Shown piece after piece: positions 32,920 through 42,949 of a DNA stretch of 64,000 nt. The notes under the pieces were generated by a model that saw nothing but the letters and a program-made list of their open reading frames with translations, did not search any database and was not told the origin of the DNA. The first letter of the stretch is position 1; each line of letters starts with the position of its first letter. A program made the position numbers and the translations under genes. The stretch covers positions 1 through 64,000 of the forward strand of contig CALHAI010000004.1 of the NCBI GenBank assembly GCA_937934295.1, in the 5' to 3' direction. The DNA comes from an uncultured Blastocatellia bacterium (lineage in GTDB: Bacteria; Acidobacteriota; Blastocatellia; HR10).

Positions 32920-33878
32920 GTGCGGCTCCTCGCGTACTCGGCGCGCACGATCGGGATAACCTCTTCGGCGAAGCGGCGAAGCGACGGGTGATGAAACGGC
33001 GGCCTCAGGACGCCGATGAAGTGCGTGACGCCGACCTCGAGGTAGCGACGGAGGCGCTCGCAGATCTCTTCGACCGAGCCCACGAGGACCGTCGGCTCGA
33101 TGACGTCCACCGGTTGGCCGGCGCTCTCTGCAAGTGCGTGAAGCACCGCGGCCTTCTCGCTCGCCGAGTCCGTCACGTGCAGAACGCCGGCCCAAGAGAC
33201 TTCGATCTCCTCGGTCTCACGCCCGACGGCCCGACCGTGCTCACGCAGGATGGCGATCTTCCTTCGGAAATCTTCCGGTGAGCCGAACGTGTTCCAGTAA
33301 TCAGCGTGTTCGGCGACGACGCGCAAGGTGAGCCTCTCACCTCCGCCGCCGATCAGGATCGGCGGATGCGGACGCTGTACCGGCTTCGGCTCGCAATAGG
33401 CGTCTTGCACCCGATAGAACCGTCCCTCGAACGTCACCTGCGGCTCCGTCCAGAGGCGCTTGATGAGGTGGGCGGCTTCGCCGAGGCGATGGATGCGTTC
33501 GGCCGTCGTGAAGAAGGGGATGCCGTAGGCGACGTGTTCCCGTTCATACCAGGCGGCTCCTAAGCCGAGGATCAAGCGGCCTCGACTGATGTGATCGAGC
33601 GTCGCCCCCATCTTCGCGAGTACGGCCGGATGCCGATAGGTATTCCCGCTGACGAGCACACCCGCGCGAAGGCGCGAGGTCTCCATCAGGAGCGCCGTCA
33701 GCGCGATCCATCCCTCCAGGCATGGCCCTGAAGGATCGCCGAAGATGGGGAAGAAATGGTCGAACGTCCACGCCGTGTCGTATCCCAACTCTTGGAGAAG
33801 GCGCCACGTCTGACGGAGCTCCTCCCAAGTCGTATGATGCGTCTGCGTCAGTGCGCCAAATCGCAGGGGTTTTCTCAT
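32916..33878 (-). CDS. LLM-class (luciferase-like) F420-dependent oxidoreductase
   Basis: 320 residues. The bacterial-luciferase-like TIM barrel is indicated by FGALTQTHHTTWEELRQTWRLLQELGYDTAWTFDHF, LRAGVLVSGNTYRHPAVLAKMGATLDHISRGRLILGLGAAWYEREH and PPILIGGGGERLTLRVVAEHADYWN. These enzymes use coenzyme F420 or FMN; the first two segments are closest to the F420-type group. It sits between leuS and lptE and is translationally coupled to lptE, but no functional link is known. Substrate unknown. Confidence 0.85.
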   Translation of the reverse strand: MRKPLRFGALTQTHHTTWEELRQTWRLLQELGYDTAWTFDHFFPIFGDPSGPCLEGWIALTALLMETSRLRAGVLVSGNTYRHPAVLAKMGATLDHISRGRLILGLGAAWYEREHVAYGIPFFTTAERIHRLGEAAHLIKRLWTEPQVTFEGRFYRVQDAYCEPKPVQRPHPPILIGGGGERLTLRVVAEHADYWNTFGSPEDFRRKIAILREHGRAVGRETEEIEVSWAGVLHVTDSASEKAAVLHALAESAGQPVDVIEPTVLVGSVEEICERLRRYLEVGVTHFIGVLRPPFHHPSLRRFAEEVIPIVRAEYARSRT

Positions 33879-33926
33879 TCGTCCTCTCCCGTCGGCGCGG
33901 GGTTCTCTGAGACTTCACCGCAAGGC

Positions 33927-36473
33927 TCATTGCACGACGACGTTCACCACCCGATCCGGGATGACGATGATCCGGATGACCTTTCGCCCGTTGATGAAGG
34001 CCTGAACGCGCGGATCGGCCAAAGCGGCGCGCTCGTATTCCTCGCGCGGCGTCCCAGGAGGCAGGAAGATTCGGCTGCGGAGCTTCCCATTGACCTGCAC
34101 GGGGATCTCCAACGTCTCGGCCTGCGCCCATCGGTTCTCAGAGCTCGGCCATCGGGCGTTCACGAGGCTCTCCGCATGGCCGAGCGCTTCCCACATCTCC
34201 TCGGCGAAATGTGGCGCGAAGGGCGCCAACATCACCACGAGCGCGTGGATCGCCTCGCCGAGGACGGAGAGGTCCGCCTCCGTGGCGTCGCCCGCCGTCG
34301 GGAAGCGCGCCTCGAACTCCCCGATGGCGTTCAACAACTCCATCAACTTCGCGATCGCCGTATTGAACTGGAAGTGCGCTTCGATGTCCTCGGTCACGCC
34401 CTTGATCGTCTGATGCGTCTTCCGAAGGAGCGCGCGTTGCTCGGGCGTGAGCTGCTCCGGCTCAGGTCGCGAGAGCGTCGAGAAGCGGCGCGCCAAGACC
34501 TCATGCCACTTCCACACGAGCGCGTGGATGCGGCGGAGGAAGCGGAAGGCGCCTTCCACCCCTTCCTCCTTCCACTGGAGCTCGTTCTCCGGCGGAGCGG
34601 CGAAGAGGATGAAGATGCGAAGCGTATCGGCGCCGTACTTCTGGATCATATCGTCGGGGTCCACACCGTTGCCGAGCGATTTCGACATCGCCATCCACCG
34701 GCCGGCATATGGTCCCTCCGGGACGATGTTGAGCACCATGCCTTGCGTGAGCAACCGCGTCACGGGCTCGGAGAACTCGACCAGTCCCAGATCGCGCATG
34801 AATCGGCACCAGAAGCGCGTGTAGAGCAGGTGCATGATGGCGTGCTCGATTCCGCCGATGTACTGATCCACCGGCATCCAGTAGCGCACGATCTCGGGAT
34901 CGAAAGGCGCCCTCTCGTTCTTCGGATCGCAATAGCGGAAGTAGTACCAGGAGGAGTCCACGAATGTGTCCATCGTGTCCGTATCGCGACGCGCCGGGCC
35001 ATGACATGTCGGACAGGTCGTGTGAACGAATTCTGGGACATGATCGAGCGGGGACCCGTGCTCGCCGGTGAAGGGCGCATCGGGCGGCAGGAGGACGGGC
35101 AGTTGCTCCTCCGGCACCGGGACGATGCCGCATCGCTCGCAATGGATCATCGGTATGGGCGTGCCCCAATAGCGCTGGCGCGAGATGCCCCAATCGCGCA
35201 ATCGGTAGTGGACGGATGCTCGTCCGAACCCGTGCTGCTCCGCATATTTGGTCATGCGGGAGCGCGCTTCCTCCGAGGTGAGGCCGTCGAAGGGACCCGA
35301 ATGGATGAGCACGCCCTCGCCCTCATACGCTTCGGTCGGCTCATCAAAGAGGAGCGGGCGCCCCTCTTCGTCAAGCGGGGCGATCACTTGTCGAAACGGC
35401 AGACCGTATTTCCGCGAGAACTCGAAATCCCGCTGATCATGTGCCGGCACGGACATGATAGCGCCTGTGCCGTACTCCATCAGGATGAAGTTCGCGATCC
35501 AGATGGGAAGGCGTTCGCCGGTGAAGGGATTGCGGGCGAACAATCCGGTCGCCATGCCCTCTTTCTCCGCCTCTTCGGAGGAACGCACACGCCGATCCAT
35601 CTTCTCCAGGCGAGCGATGAAGTCCAGTAAGCGATCACGATCGGCCGAGGCCTCAGCCAAGCGTCGAGCCAGGGGATGCTCGGGCGCCAGCAGCACGGCG
35701 TTCGCGCCGTAGATCGTGTCGAGGCGCGTCGTGAAGATCGAGATCACCTCATCGCGCCCCTCGACGGGAAAGTCCACCGTCGCGCCGACGCTTTTGCCGA
35801 TCCAATTGCGCTGCATGGTGAGCACGCGCTCGGGCCATCCATCGCCGAGGTCCTCTAAGCCTTGCAGCAGCTCCTCGGCATAGTCGGTGATCTTCACGAA
35901 CCATTGTTCGAGCTGCCGTTGCTCGACCGCCGAGCCGCAGCGCCAGCATCCCCCTTGCGCTTGTTCGTTGGAGAGGACCGTTTGGCACTGCGGGCACCAG
36001 TTCACGGGCGAGAGCTTCCGATAGACGAGCCCGCGCTCATACATCTTGAGGAAGAACCACTGGTTCCACCGGTAATATTCGGGCGTGTGGCTGGCGATCT
36101 CGCGGCGCCAATCGTAGCTGATGCCGAGTCGGCGGAGCTGTTGCCGCATGTAGGCGATATTCTCCTCGGTCCAGATCGCCGGATGGATCCCTCGCTTGAT
36201 CGCCGCCTGCTCGGCCGGCTGCCCGAACGAATCCCAGCCCATCGGGTGCAGGACATTATACCCTTGCAAGCGTTTGTACCAGGAGAGGGCATCGCCGATG
36301 GTGTAGTTTCGGACGTGGCCCATGTGGAGGCGACCCGAGGGATACGGCAGCATCTCCAGGCAGTAGAACTTCGGGCGCGCAGGATCGGCTTGGACCGTGA
36401 ATGCCCGCTCCTGTTCCCATCGGGCTTGCCACTTGGCCTCGACCTCATGCGGATTATACTTCGGTTTCATCAT
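33927..36473 (-). CDS. leuS: Leucyl-tRNA synthetase
   Basis: 848 residues from ATG 36473 ([16 protein letters not shown]), which has GAGG 6-7 nt upstream; the longer frame to 36602 lacks homology. Class I motifs: HIGH-type [11 protein letters not shown] and KMSKS-type [11 protein letters not shown] zinc-binding-like CPQC...CWRCG and a second C...C pair (CERCG, CPTC) are present, along with the CP1 editing domain containing [10 protein letters not shown]. The length is normal. It charges tRNA-Leu, one isoacceptor of which is encoded at 20083. It heads the leuS-LLM-lptE-holA unit. Confidence 0.96.
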   Translation of the reverse strand: MMKPKYNPHEVEAKWQARWEQERAFTVQADPARPKFYCLEMLPYPSGRLHMGHVRNYTIGDALSWYKRLQGYNVLHPMGWDSFGQPAEQAAIKRGIHPAIWTEENIAYMRQQLRRLGISYDWRREIASHTPEYYRWNQWFFLKMYERGLVYRKLSPVNWCPQCQTVLSNEQAQGGCWRCGSAVEQRQLEQWFVKITDYAEELLQGLEDLGDGWPERVLTMQRNWIGKSVGATVDFPVEGRDEVISIFTTRLDTIYGANAVLLAPEHPLARRLAEASADRDRLLDFIARLEKMDRRVRSSEEAEKEGMATGLFARNPFTGERLPIWIANFILMEYGTGAIMSVPAHDQRDFEFSRKYGLPFRQVIAPLDEEGRPLLFDEPTEAYEGEGVLIHSGPFDGLTSEEARSRMTKYAEQHGFGRASVHYRLRDWGISRQRYWGTPIPMIHCERCGIVPVPEEQLPVLLPPDAPFTGEHGSPLDHVPEFVHTTCPTCHGPARRDTDTMDTFVDSSWYYFRYCDPKNERAPFDPEIVRYWMPVDQYIGGIEHAIMHLLYTRFWCRFMRDLGLVEFSEPVTRLLTQGMVLNIVPEGPYAGRWMAMSKSLGNGVDPDDMIQKYGADTLRIFILFAAPPENELQWKEEGVEGAFRFLRRIHALVWKWHEVLARRFSTLSRPEPEQLTPEQRALLRKTHQTIKGVTEDIEAHFQFNTAIAKLMELLNAIGEFEARFPTAGDATEADLSVLGEAIHALVVMLAPFAPHFAEEMWEALGHAESLVNARWPSSENRWAQAETLEIPVQVNGKLRSRIFLPPGTPREEYERAALADPRVQAFINGRKVIRIIVIPDRVVNVVVQ

Positions 36474-36518
36474 CGGTCGCCTCACGTGTGGTCTTTGCGC
36501 CGTCATTCGGAAGCATTC

Positions 36519-36547
36519 ATTATAAAATTCCCCCGGCGAGAGGGCAA
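36519..36547 (-). promoter_or_regulatory. Promoter of leuS
   Basis: Minus strand TTGCCC (36542-36547), 17-nt spacer, perfect TATAAT (36519-36524). Start of transcription near 36512, about 39 nt before the leuS ATG. Confidence 0.6.
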
Positions 36548-36595
36548 TGCCGACAAAGTACTGCGCCCCGGGCAGATCCCCAGCGCGGGCGCTCT

Positions 36596-36868
36596 TCACC
36601 ACTTTCCCAAGAGCATGACCAGGCCGATGAGGATGAAGGCGGCGGCGGCGATCTTCTGCAAGTAGGCTTCGGGGATATACCGGACAAGCAACGTCCCTCC
36701 CAGGACCCCAAGCAGCGTCACGACGGCCATGGCGAGCGAAGCGCCAAGGAAGACAGCCAGCGGAGACTTCGTGCGCGAGACCATGCTGATGGCCGTCAAC
36801 TGCGTCTTATCACCCATCTCGGCGAGGAAGATCAAAGCGAACGTCGTCACAAACGCGTGCCAGTTCAT
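36596..36868 (-). CDS. Half-size Gdt1/TMEM165 (UPF0016) cation transporter
   Basis: 90 residues from ATG 36868 with GGAGGAG 5-6 nt upstream; the longer frame to 37195 is an out-of-frame shadow. The family motif E-x-G-D-K-T is present once ([14 protein letters not shown]). Three membrane helices are visible. Full members have two such repeats of opposite topology (about 190-200 residues), so this single-repeat form probably works as a homodimer or with another copy elsewhere. Family members move manganese or calcium. The gene is between leuS and the dipeptidase gene with 88 nt before the latter. Confidence 0.82.
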   Translation of the reverse strand: MNWHAFVTTFALIFLAEMGDKTQLTAISMVSRTKSPLAVFLGASLAMAVVTLLGVLGGTLLVRYIPEAYLQKIAAAAFILIGLVMLLGKW

Positions 36869-36956
36869 GCGTCTCCTCCGGTTGCCTGGGCGCATCGTCT
36901 TCGCATGTTCGTGCGGGAGCCTCCGCCCGCACTCGCGTTTCAAAGACGAGCCGGCC

Positions 36957-38201
36957 TCATCGCTGTTCTCGCTGCATCTGACGAGCGACCTCCTCGGCGC
37001 GGGCGAAAACGCGGAGGAAGTTCTCGCCGAGGATCTTCTTGATGTCCGACTCGCTGTAGCCGCGTTTGAGCAGTTCGTAGGTGATGAGCGGCAGCTTCGA
37101 GCAATCATCCAGACCTTCGGGCAAGCTCTCCACGCCGTCGAAGTCCGAGCCAAGACCGACGTGATCGATGCCCGCCACATTGACGATGTGATCAATGTGG
37201 TCGATCAACCGGCTGAGCGGCGGGCGCGGGACGGGATGTTCGCGAAGGAGCCGCTCGGTCTCCTGACGCAGGCGGACCGGATCGTTCGCGTAGCGGGCGC
37301 GCAACGCTTCCAATTGCGGGCGAAGTCGCTCGCGCCGCTGCGCCGTGGCTTCGGTGTAGCTCTGGTCCACGAAGCTGGAGCCGAAATTGACCATGACCAC
37401 GCCGCCATTTCGAGCGAGGGCACGCAGCATGTCATCGCTCATGTTGCGCGGGATATTGGTCAACGCGCGGGCCGAGGAATGCGACGCGATCACCGGGGCG
37501 CGCGTCGTCTCCAGGACGTCGTAGAAGGTCTTATCCGAGACGTGGGAGATGTCCACGAGCATACCGAGCCGATTCATCTCGCGCACGACTTGTCGGCCGA
37601 ACTCCGTGAGCCCATTGTGGCGGGGCTGATCGCCGGAGGAATCGGCCCAGTTGTTCGTATTCGTGTGGGTGAGCGTCATATAGCGGATGCCCAGCCGATA
37701 GAACATGCGGAGGGCGCCCAGGCTGTCCTCGATGGCATGTCCGCCTTCGATCCCCATGAGGACAGCGATCTTTCCCGCGCGGGCGATGCGGCGGATGTCC
37801 TCAGCCGAGAGCGCGAGCTCCAGATCATTCGGGTACTGCTCCAGAGCGCGATAGACGACATCAATCATATCGAGGGCGCGGCGGGCCGCTCCCCCTTCGC
37901 GCGCGTATCGCGCGGCGACGTAGATGGCGAAGAATTGAGCGTCAATTCCTCCCTCCTTCATGCGGGGGATGTCCATGTGCCCGTCGCTGGCGCGTCGGCC
38001 AAGATCAAACCCCTCGTCGAGCATGCGCGAGGTCACATCCGAATGCGTGTCCACGACAATGGCCTCGCGATGAAGGCGCAACGCTTTCGCCCAGAGCGGA
38101 TCCTCTGAGGGCGGCTGCTGTGGCGCATCGGCCGAGGGAATGGCGTTCCCGGCGAAGAAGAGGGCGAGGAAGAGCAGTCCAGCGATCTTGTTCCTCATCA
38201 T
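36957..38201 (-). CDS. Secreted membrane-dipeptidase-type M19 metallopeptidase
   Basis: 414 residues with a signal peptide (MMRNKIAGLLFLALFFAGNAIPSADA) and a strong AAGGAGG upstream. M19 landmarks: VVDTHSD near residue 50 (first His-x-Asp ligands), GIEGGHAIE, YMTLTHTNTNNWADS, SHSSARAL and NVAGIDHVGLGSDFDG. The di-zinc enzyme cleaves dipeptides, including D-amino-acid ones. It likely acts in the periplasm on peptide nutrients or cell-wall dipeptides. It is followed upstream on the same strand by tyrS with an 18-nt gap. Confidence 0.93.
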   Translation of the reverse strand: MMRNKIAGLLFLALFFAGNAIPSADAPQQPPSEDPLWAKALRLHREAIVVDTHSDVTSRMLDEGFDLGRRASDGHMDIPRMKEGGIDAQFFAIYVAARYAREGGAARRALDMIDVVYRALEQYPNDLELALSAEDIRRIARAGKIAVLMGIEGGHAIEDSLGALRMFYRLGIRYMTLTHTNTNNWADSSGDQPRHNGLTEFGRQVVREMNRLGMLVDISHVSDKTFYDVLETTRAPVIASHSSARALTNIPRNMSDDMLRALARNGGVVMVNFGSSFVDQSYTEATAQRRERLRPQLEALRARYANDPVRLRQETERLLREHPVPRPPLSRLIDHIDHIVNVAGIDHVGLGSDFDGVESLPEGLDDCSKLPLITYELLKRGYSESDIKKILGENFLRVFARAEEVARQMQREQR

Positions 38202-38219
38202 CGTCGCCTCCTTATGGAA

Positions 38220-39470
38220 TCATGCGGACATCGGATCCGTCGTCTCCCGGCTGCGGATGCGCAGGAATCGGCGCTTGCCCACCTGAAGCACAAATTCCGG
38301 TCTCACCACGATGTGGGCGCGGGGATCAGCAATGCGCTCACCATCCACATGCACGCCGCCCTGTTCGATGAGGCGTCGCGCCTCCCGCACGGATGGCGCC
38401 AAGCCCGACTGCACGAGCAGCCGGGCCAGCTCCAGACGCTCGCCAACGGACGCCGGGAGGTGAAAGATCGGCATCTCACTCGGCAGGCCTCGCTCGCGAA
38501 AGATGCGCGTGAATTCCTCTTCGGCGCGGCGCGCGGCTTCCTCGGAGTGGAACTCCGCGACCAGACGGCGTGCCAAGTGCGCTTTCACGTCGCGTGGATT
38601 CACGCGACCGGCCTCGGCTGCCGCCCGCCATCGGGCCAACTCCTCTGCCGGCACATCGGTCAACAGCTCATAGTACGTCCACATCACCTCGTCCGAGATG
38701 GACATGATCTTGCCGTACATCTCCTCGGGTGGCTCGGTGATGCCGATAGAGTTCCCGTAGGATTTCGACATCTTCTGCACGCCATCGGTGCCCACCAGAA
38801 GGGGCACCGTCATGACGACCTGCGGCTCCTGCCCGAACTCGCGTTGAAGATCGCGCCCGACCAGGAGGTTGAACTTCTGGTCCGTCCCCCCGAGCTCAAC
38901 ATCCGCCTGCAGCATGACTGAGTCGTAGGCTTGCGCGACGGGATAGAGCAACTCATGCAGGCTGATGGGCGAGCCCTCGCGCAAGCGCTTTTGGAAATCC
39001 TCCCGTTCGAGGATTTGGGCGACGGTCACTTTCGCCGTCAAGCGAATCCACTCTTCGCTGCGCAGTGTGCCGAGCCACCGGGAGTTGAATTCGATCACCG
39101 TCCGTTCAGGATCGAGGATTTTGAAGACCTGTCGCTTGTACGTCTCGGCGTTGGCTTCGATCTCCTGGCGCGAGAGCGGCGGGCGCGTGACCGAGCGTCC
39201 CGTGGGATCGCCGATCATGCCCGTGAAATCCCCGATGAGGAAGATGACCGTGTGCCCGAGCTGCTGAAACTGCCGCAGCTTGCGCAGGACGACGGTATGC
39301 CCGAGATGCAAATCCGGAGCCGTCGGATCGGCGCCGAGTTTCACGCGGAGCGGGCGTCCGGTCGCCCGCGAACGCTCCAGCTTCCGCCGCAGATCCTCCT
39401 CGCGAATCAGGTCCACGACGCCGCGCTTGAGATGAGCGAGTTGCTCCTCGATGCTCATGTCCGTTCGCAT
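38220..39470 (-). CDS. tyrS: Tyrosyl-tRNA synthetase
   Basis: 416 residues from ATG 39470 ([17 protein letters not shown]); ATG 39458 is possible. The HIGH-type motif is [21 protein letters not shown], the KMSKS motif is QKMSKSYGN, and a C-terminal S4 domain ([33 protein letters not shown]) is present. The LHLGHT spacing matches the TyrZ-like subgroup. The long upstream reading frame is not coding. It is divergent from the NosL-like gene. Downstream lies the M19 dipeptidase. Confidence 0.95.
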   Translation of the reverse strand: MRTDMSIEEQLAHLKRGVVDLIREEDLRRKLERSRATGRPLRVKLGADPTAPDLHLGHTVVLRKLRQFQQLGHTVIFLIGDFTGMIGDPTGRSVTRPPLSRQEIEANAETYKRQVFKILDPERTVIEFNSRWLGTLRSEEWIRLTAKVTVAQILEREDFQKRLREGSPISLHELLYPVAQAYDSVMLQADVELGGTDQKFNLLVGRDLQREFGQEPQVVMTVPLLVGTDGVQKMSKSYGNSIGITEPPEEMYGKIMSISDEVMWTYYELLTDVPAEELARWRAAAEAGRVNPRDVKAHLARRLVAEFHSEEAARRAEEEFTRIFRERGLPSEMPIFHLPASVGERLELARLLVQSGLAPSVREARRLIEQGGVHVDGERIADPRAHIVVRPEFVLQVGKRRFLRIRSRETTDPMSA

Positions 39471-39545
39471 CGCCGGTCCGACCTCATTTCGCGAAGAGGG
39501 GTAGTTTAGCACCGATCGGACAATTTCTCCACTGGGGCGGCGCGC

Positions 39546-39575
39546 TTGGGCGCTCGTGCGCTTCGGGAGTATAAT
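39546..39575 (+). promoter_or_regulatory. Promoter of NosL-like/sixA/radical SAM unit
   Basis: TTGGGC (39546-39551), 18-nt spacer, perfect TATAAT (39570-39575). The NosL-like ATG is 31 nt downstream. Confidence 0.55.
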
Positions 39576-39605
39576 TTCCATCGGAACTCGCGGGGAGGGC
39601 AGGGC

Positions 39606-40097
39606 ATGCGGCGCGCGACGATAAGCAGCCTGCTTGTGATTTTCGCGCTGGGGATCGGCGGATATGTCGTCGTCTCGCGCGCGCTGCGAGAGCGCGCGGC
39701 CAGGTGTCAGGTGTGCGCTCGTCCGATCCATCGCGGGCAGATGTTCGTGCTGCACATGAGCGATGGGAAGCGCGAGCGCCTGTGCTGTCCGCGGTGCGGT
39801 CTCCATGCTCGACTTCGCACTCCGGAGCGCGTGCGTGCGGCCTGGGCGACGGATCTCCCCTCGGGACGGTTGATCGAGGCCGAGCGGGCGATCTACGTGG
39901 AGGGGAGTGACGTGATGACCTGCTGCCGTCCGGCGCCACTGCGCGAGCCGGGCATCGTGTACGAGCGGCACTGGGATCGGTGCCTGCCGAGCCTCATCGC
40001 GTTTGAGCGGGAATCCGACGCGCGCGCCTTTCAAGCTGAGCATGGAGGTCGCGTGCTCACCTATGCCGAGAGTTTGGCGAGCGTCCGAGAACGCTAG
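39606..40097 (+). CDS. NosL-like membrane-anchored cysteine-rich protein
   Basis: 163 residues from ATG 39606 (AGGGC just upstream). A membrane anchor spans about residues 6-24. Outside it are CQVC, the pair CCPRC and a later MTCC motif, with [17 protein letters not shown] giving a NosL-like metal-binding pattern and [14 protein letters not shown] ending. NosL proteins carry copper to nitrous oxide reductase, and related proteins occur without nos genes, as here. I take it as a metal-handling protein with unknown client. It is followed by sixA after 8 nt. Confidence 0.6.
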   Translation: MRRATISSLLVIFALGIGGYVVVSRALRERAARCQVCARPIHRGQMFVLHMSDGKRERLCCPRCGLHARLRTPERVRAAWATDLPSGRLIEAERAIYVEGSDVMTCCRPAPLREPGIVYERHWDRCLPSLIAFERESDARAFQAEHGGRVLTYAESLASVRER

Positions 40098-40105
40098 AGG
40101 GCGGT

Positions 40106-40570
40106 ATGAATCTCTATCTCGTTCAACATGCCGAAGCCAAGCGCGAGGAGGAGGACCCCGCGCGGCCGCTGACCGAGCGAGGATGGACGGACATCCGCAA
40201 GGTCGCGGCCTTTCTGGAAGCACACCCGTTGCCGCCGCTTCGCACGATCTTTCACAGCGGCAAGACGCGCGCGGAGCAGACGGCCGAAGTCTTGGCCGGC
40301 GTGCTCAAGCCCAGTGAAGGGTGTCATGCGACCGATGGTTTAGAACCGCTCGCCGATCCGGCCATCTGGCTCGAACGGGTGAACGCGGCCAGCGAGGATC
40401 TCATGCTCGTCGGGCATCTGCCGCATTTGGATCGGCTGAGCGCGCGGTTGCTCTCCGGTGGGACGATCGGCGAAGGACTCATCGCCTTCCGCATGGGGGG
40501 AGTTGTCTGCCTGCAGCGAGAAGGCGCAGCCTGGCGCCTGCGGTGGATGATCGTCCCGGAGCTCCTGTAA
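40106..40570 (+). CDS. sixA: Phosphohistidine phosphatase SixA
   Basis: 154 residues, normal for SixA. The catalytic histidine is His8 in [10 protein letters not shown]; the neighbouring Arg of the classic RHG motif is Gln7 and the Gly is Ala9. [15 protein letters not shown], the second conserved [12 protein letters not shown] and the late [16 protein letters not shown] fit the family. SixA removes phosphate from histidine residues of phosphotransfer proteins such as EI/HPr-type carriers. It lies 8 nt after the NosL-like gene and 12 nt before the radical SAM gene. Confidence 0.85.
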   Translation: MNLYLVQHAEAKREEEDPARPLTERGWTDIRKVAAFLEAHPLPPLRTIFHSGKTRAEQTAEVLAGVLKPSEGCHATDGLEPLADPAIWLERVNAASEDLMLVGHLPHLDRLSARLLSGGTIGEGLIAFRMGGVVCLQREGAAWRLRWMIVPELL

Positions 40571-40582
40571 GAGGGGAGGGGC

Positions 40583-41587
40583 ATGTGGACGACGGTCCCG
40601 CGTCAGCTCCATGGGGATGGACGGTTCCTCCTGCTCCGGAAGGATTTCACGCCCGCGTATCTGCGCACTTATGAAGAAGGGCGCTTGAAGGCGAAGGTCG
40701 AAGAAGCGCGCGAGCTCTTGCGCTCGTGCACCGTGTGTCCGCGCCGGTGTCGGGTGAATCGGTTGGAGAACGCGTTCGCCGTCTGTCGGAGCGGTCGTTG
40801 GGCGCGGGTCTCCAGCGCCTTCCCCCACTTCGGCGAGGAAGATTGCTTGAGGGGCTGGAACGGTTCGGGGACGATCTTCTTCGCCTTCTGTAACCTCCGC
40901 TGCGTCTTCTGCCAGAACTGGGAGACGAGTCAGTTAGGGGAGGGGCATGAGCTCACCCCGGAGGAGCTGGCGGCGCTCATGCTCCGCTTGCAAGAGCAGG
41001 GGTGTCACAACATCAACCTCGTGACGCCGGAGCACGTCGTGCCGCAGATCCTGGAAGCGTTGCCCCTGGCCATCGAGCGCGGATTGCGCCTGCCGCTCGT
41101 GTACAACACAAGCGGCTACGATAGCCTCGACAGCATTCGCCTGCTGGATGGCGTCGTGGACATCTACATGCCCGATTTCAAGCTCTGGAATCCCGAGCAC
41201 GCGCGGAAGTACCTGCTCGCCCGGGATTATCCGGAGGTCGCGCGCCGCGTGATCCGAGCCATGCAGGAGCAAGTCGGCGAGCTGCGCGTGGATGAAGACG
41301 GGATCGCGCGACGCGGCGTCTTGGTGCGTCATCTCGTCATGCCGGGCCTCTTGGACGAGACGCGCGAGATCCTTCGGTATCTCGCCGAGGAGGTCTCCCG
41401 CGACACCTACGTCAACATCATGGATCAATATCACCCCGCCTGGAAGGCGCGCACGGATGATCGCTTCCTGCAGATCAATCGTCGGATCACGCCCAAGGAA
41501 TTGGAGCAAGCCTTCATCTACGCGCGCGAGGTCGGGCTCTGGCGCTTCGACGTCCGCTGGCGATGGGTCGCGGTCCGCGTGGTGTGA
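40583..41587 (+). CDS. Radical SAM protein, PflX-like activase
   Basis: 334 residues. The radical SAM cluster is CNLRCVFC, 4Fe-4S ligands Cys-x3-Cys-x2-Cys, preceded by an N-terminal cysteine set (CTVCPRRCRVN, CRSG). NLVTPEHVVPQILEAL and YMPDFKLWN are typical of the PflA/PflX-like group. The target of activation is unknown, as no pyruvate formate-lyase or similar gene is in the window. The start is ATG 40583 with GAGGGGAGGGGC immediately upstream. It is the last gene of the 39606 unit and converges with the HtrA gene. Confidence 0.85.
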   Translation: MWTTVPRQLHGDGRFLLLRKDFTPAYLRTYEEGRLKAKVEEARELLRSCTVCPRRCRVNRLENAFAVCRSGRWARVSSAFPHFGEEDCLRGWNGSGTIFFAFCNLRCVFCQNWETSQLGEGHELTPEELAALMLRLQEQGCHNINLVTPEHVVPQILEALPLAIERGLRLPLVYNTSGYDSLDSIRLLDGVVDIYMPDFKLWNPEHARKYLLARDYPEVARRVIRAMQEQVGELRVDEDGIARRGVLVRHLVMPGLLDETREILRYLAEEVSRDTYVNIMDQYHPAWKARTDDRFLQINRRITPKELEQAFIYAREVGLWRFDVRWRWVAVRVV

Positions 41588-41635
41588 GGGGGCGGGCGCT
41601 TACAGGGCCCCGAATCACCCGGCCCCGCTGCGCGC

Positions 41636-42799
41636 TCAGAGATTCGCCGGCTTCTCCGTGAGTTTCACCGAGAGCGTCATGCGCTGTCGCCCTCGATAAA
41701 CGGTGACGGTGATCGTATCCCCAGGGCGGAAGCGCGTGAGGATGCGCGAGATGTCATCCACGGAGTTGATCTTCTCCCCATTGATCTCGTAGATGATGTC
41801 GCCGCCCAGGTAGAAGAGGCGACCGCGAATGCGCACCGGTTGATTCCCTCCGCGAATTCCCGCCCGATCCGCCGATTCGCCGGAGATGACCTGCGAGACC
41901 AACACGCCAGAGCGCACGGGCAATCCCAATTCGTCGGCCAAAGTGGAGACGGGGATTGGGAAGACATCAATGCCGAGCCACGGTCGGCGTACTCGACCAT
42001 AGGCGATGAGATCGGGAATGACGCGCCGCGCCAGATTGATCGGAATGGCGAAGCCGATGCCCACGCTCCCCCGCGACGGTGAAAGGATGGCCGTGTTCAC
42101 GCCAATCATCTCGCCCCGCGAGTTCAAGAGCGGCCCCCCGGAGTTCCCCGGATTGATCGACGCATCGGTTTGAATCGCCCCTTCGATCAAGCGCCCGTTC
42201 TCGGCGCGCAAGGGACGCCCCAGAGCGCTGATGATCCCTCGGGTGAGCGTTTGGCCGATGCCGAAGGGATTGCCGATGGCCAGGACCTTCTGCCCAACGG
42301 CCAATTTGTCCGAATCCCCCATCCGAACGATGGTCAGCTTCTGGCGCGGCGCGTTGATCTTGATGACGGCCAGGTCCGTATCGGGATCCCCACCGACGAA
42401 CGTCGCCCGATATTCGCTGCCATCGGTCAAGGTGACGAACAGTTGCCGCGCGCCTTCGACGACGTGATAATTGGTCAGGATGTGGCCCTGCTCATCAATG
42501 ATCGAGCCGGAGCCGCTGCCCTCCTCGGGATAGATGGCGAAGAAATCTTGCACGAGCGTGACGGTGCGAATATTGACGACGCCGGGCGAAACGGTCTTGT
42601 AGATCTCGATGTTGTTCCGCTCATCCTCGGTGAACGTCGCCGGGCCGGATGGCGCCTGCGGGAGGTCAAGCGGTGGAGGTGATCCGAACAGACTCGCCGG
42701 TCGGTCCACCCATCGCTGATAGCCGACAAGCAGGCCGACGGCGATCACCCCCGAGAGAAGGCCGATGAGCCCGAGGTGTCGAATCGAGACCTGCTGCAT
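41636..42799 (-). CDS. HtrA/DegP-type serine protease
   Basis: 387 residues from ATG 42799, which is 7 nt after GAGGAGG; ATG 42805 is too close to that site. A membrane anchor (about residues 8-26) holds a periplasmic protease domain with the triad His112 (TNYHVVEG), Asp142 (DTDLAVIK) and Ser220 (NPGNSGGPLL). One PDZ domain follows (GVLVSQVISGESADRAGIRGG...TITVYRGRQRM). DegS-like architecture (one PDZ, membrane-bound) suggests a stress-sensing or quality-control protease in the periplasm. Confidence 0.93.
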   Translation of the reverse strand: MQQVSIRHLGLIGLLSGVIAVGLLVGYQRWVDRPASLFGSPPPLDLPQAPSGPATFTEDERNNIEIYKTVSPGVVNIRTVTLVQDFFAIYPEEGSGSGSIIDEQGHILTNYHVVEGARQLFVTLTDGSEYRATFVGGDPDTDLAVIKINAPRQKLTIVRMGDSDKLAVGQKVLAIGNPFGIGQTLTRGIISALGRPLRAENGRLIEGAIQTDASINPGNSGGPLLNSRGEMIGVNTAILSPSRGSVGIGFAIPINLARRVIPDLIAYGRVRRPWLGIDVFPIPVSTLADELGLPVRSGVLVSQVISGESADRAGIRGGNQPVRIRGRLFYLGGDIIYEINGEKINSVDDISRILTRFRPGDTITVTVYRGRQRMTLSVKLTEKPANL

Positions 42800-42837
42800 C
42801 GTCATGCCTCCTCGGCAAGCCTTCTTCCGGATCCTCA

Positions 42838-42866
42838 ATTATCCGTTTTGGTGCGCGGATGAGCAA
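42838..42866 (-). promoter_or_regulatory. Promoter of the HtrA gene
   Basis: Minus strand TTGCTC (42861-42866), 17-nt spacer, GATAAT (42838-42843). Confidence 0.5.
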
Positions 42867-42883
42867 GTCGCACGACGCGCGAT

Positions 42884-42912
42884 TTGCGCGGAGCGGCCGA
42901 GAGGGCTAGACT
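42884..42912 (+). promoter_or_regulatory. Promoter of hemL
   Basis: TTGCGC (42884-42889), 17-nt spacer, TAGACT (42907-42912). The divergent HtrA promoter is only 18 bp away. Confidence 0.5.
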
Positions 42913-42949
42913 ACTGCTTGATCTCCGCGAACGCGTTCGGGGAGGTGAT

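Noticed and set aside
33756..35630. 624-codon open frame on the plus strand
   Set aside because: It is the antisense of leuS; such frames are common in GC-rich DNA and the product has no recognisable motif.
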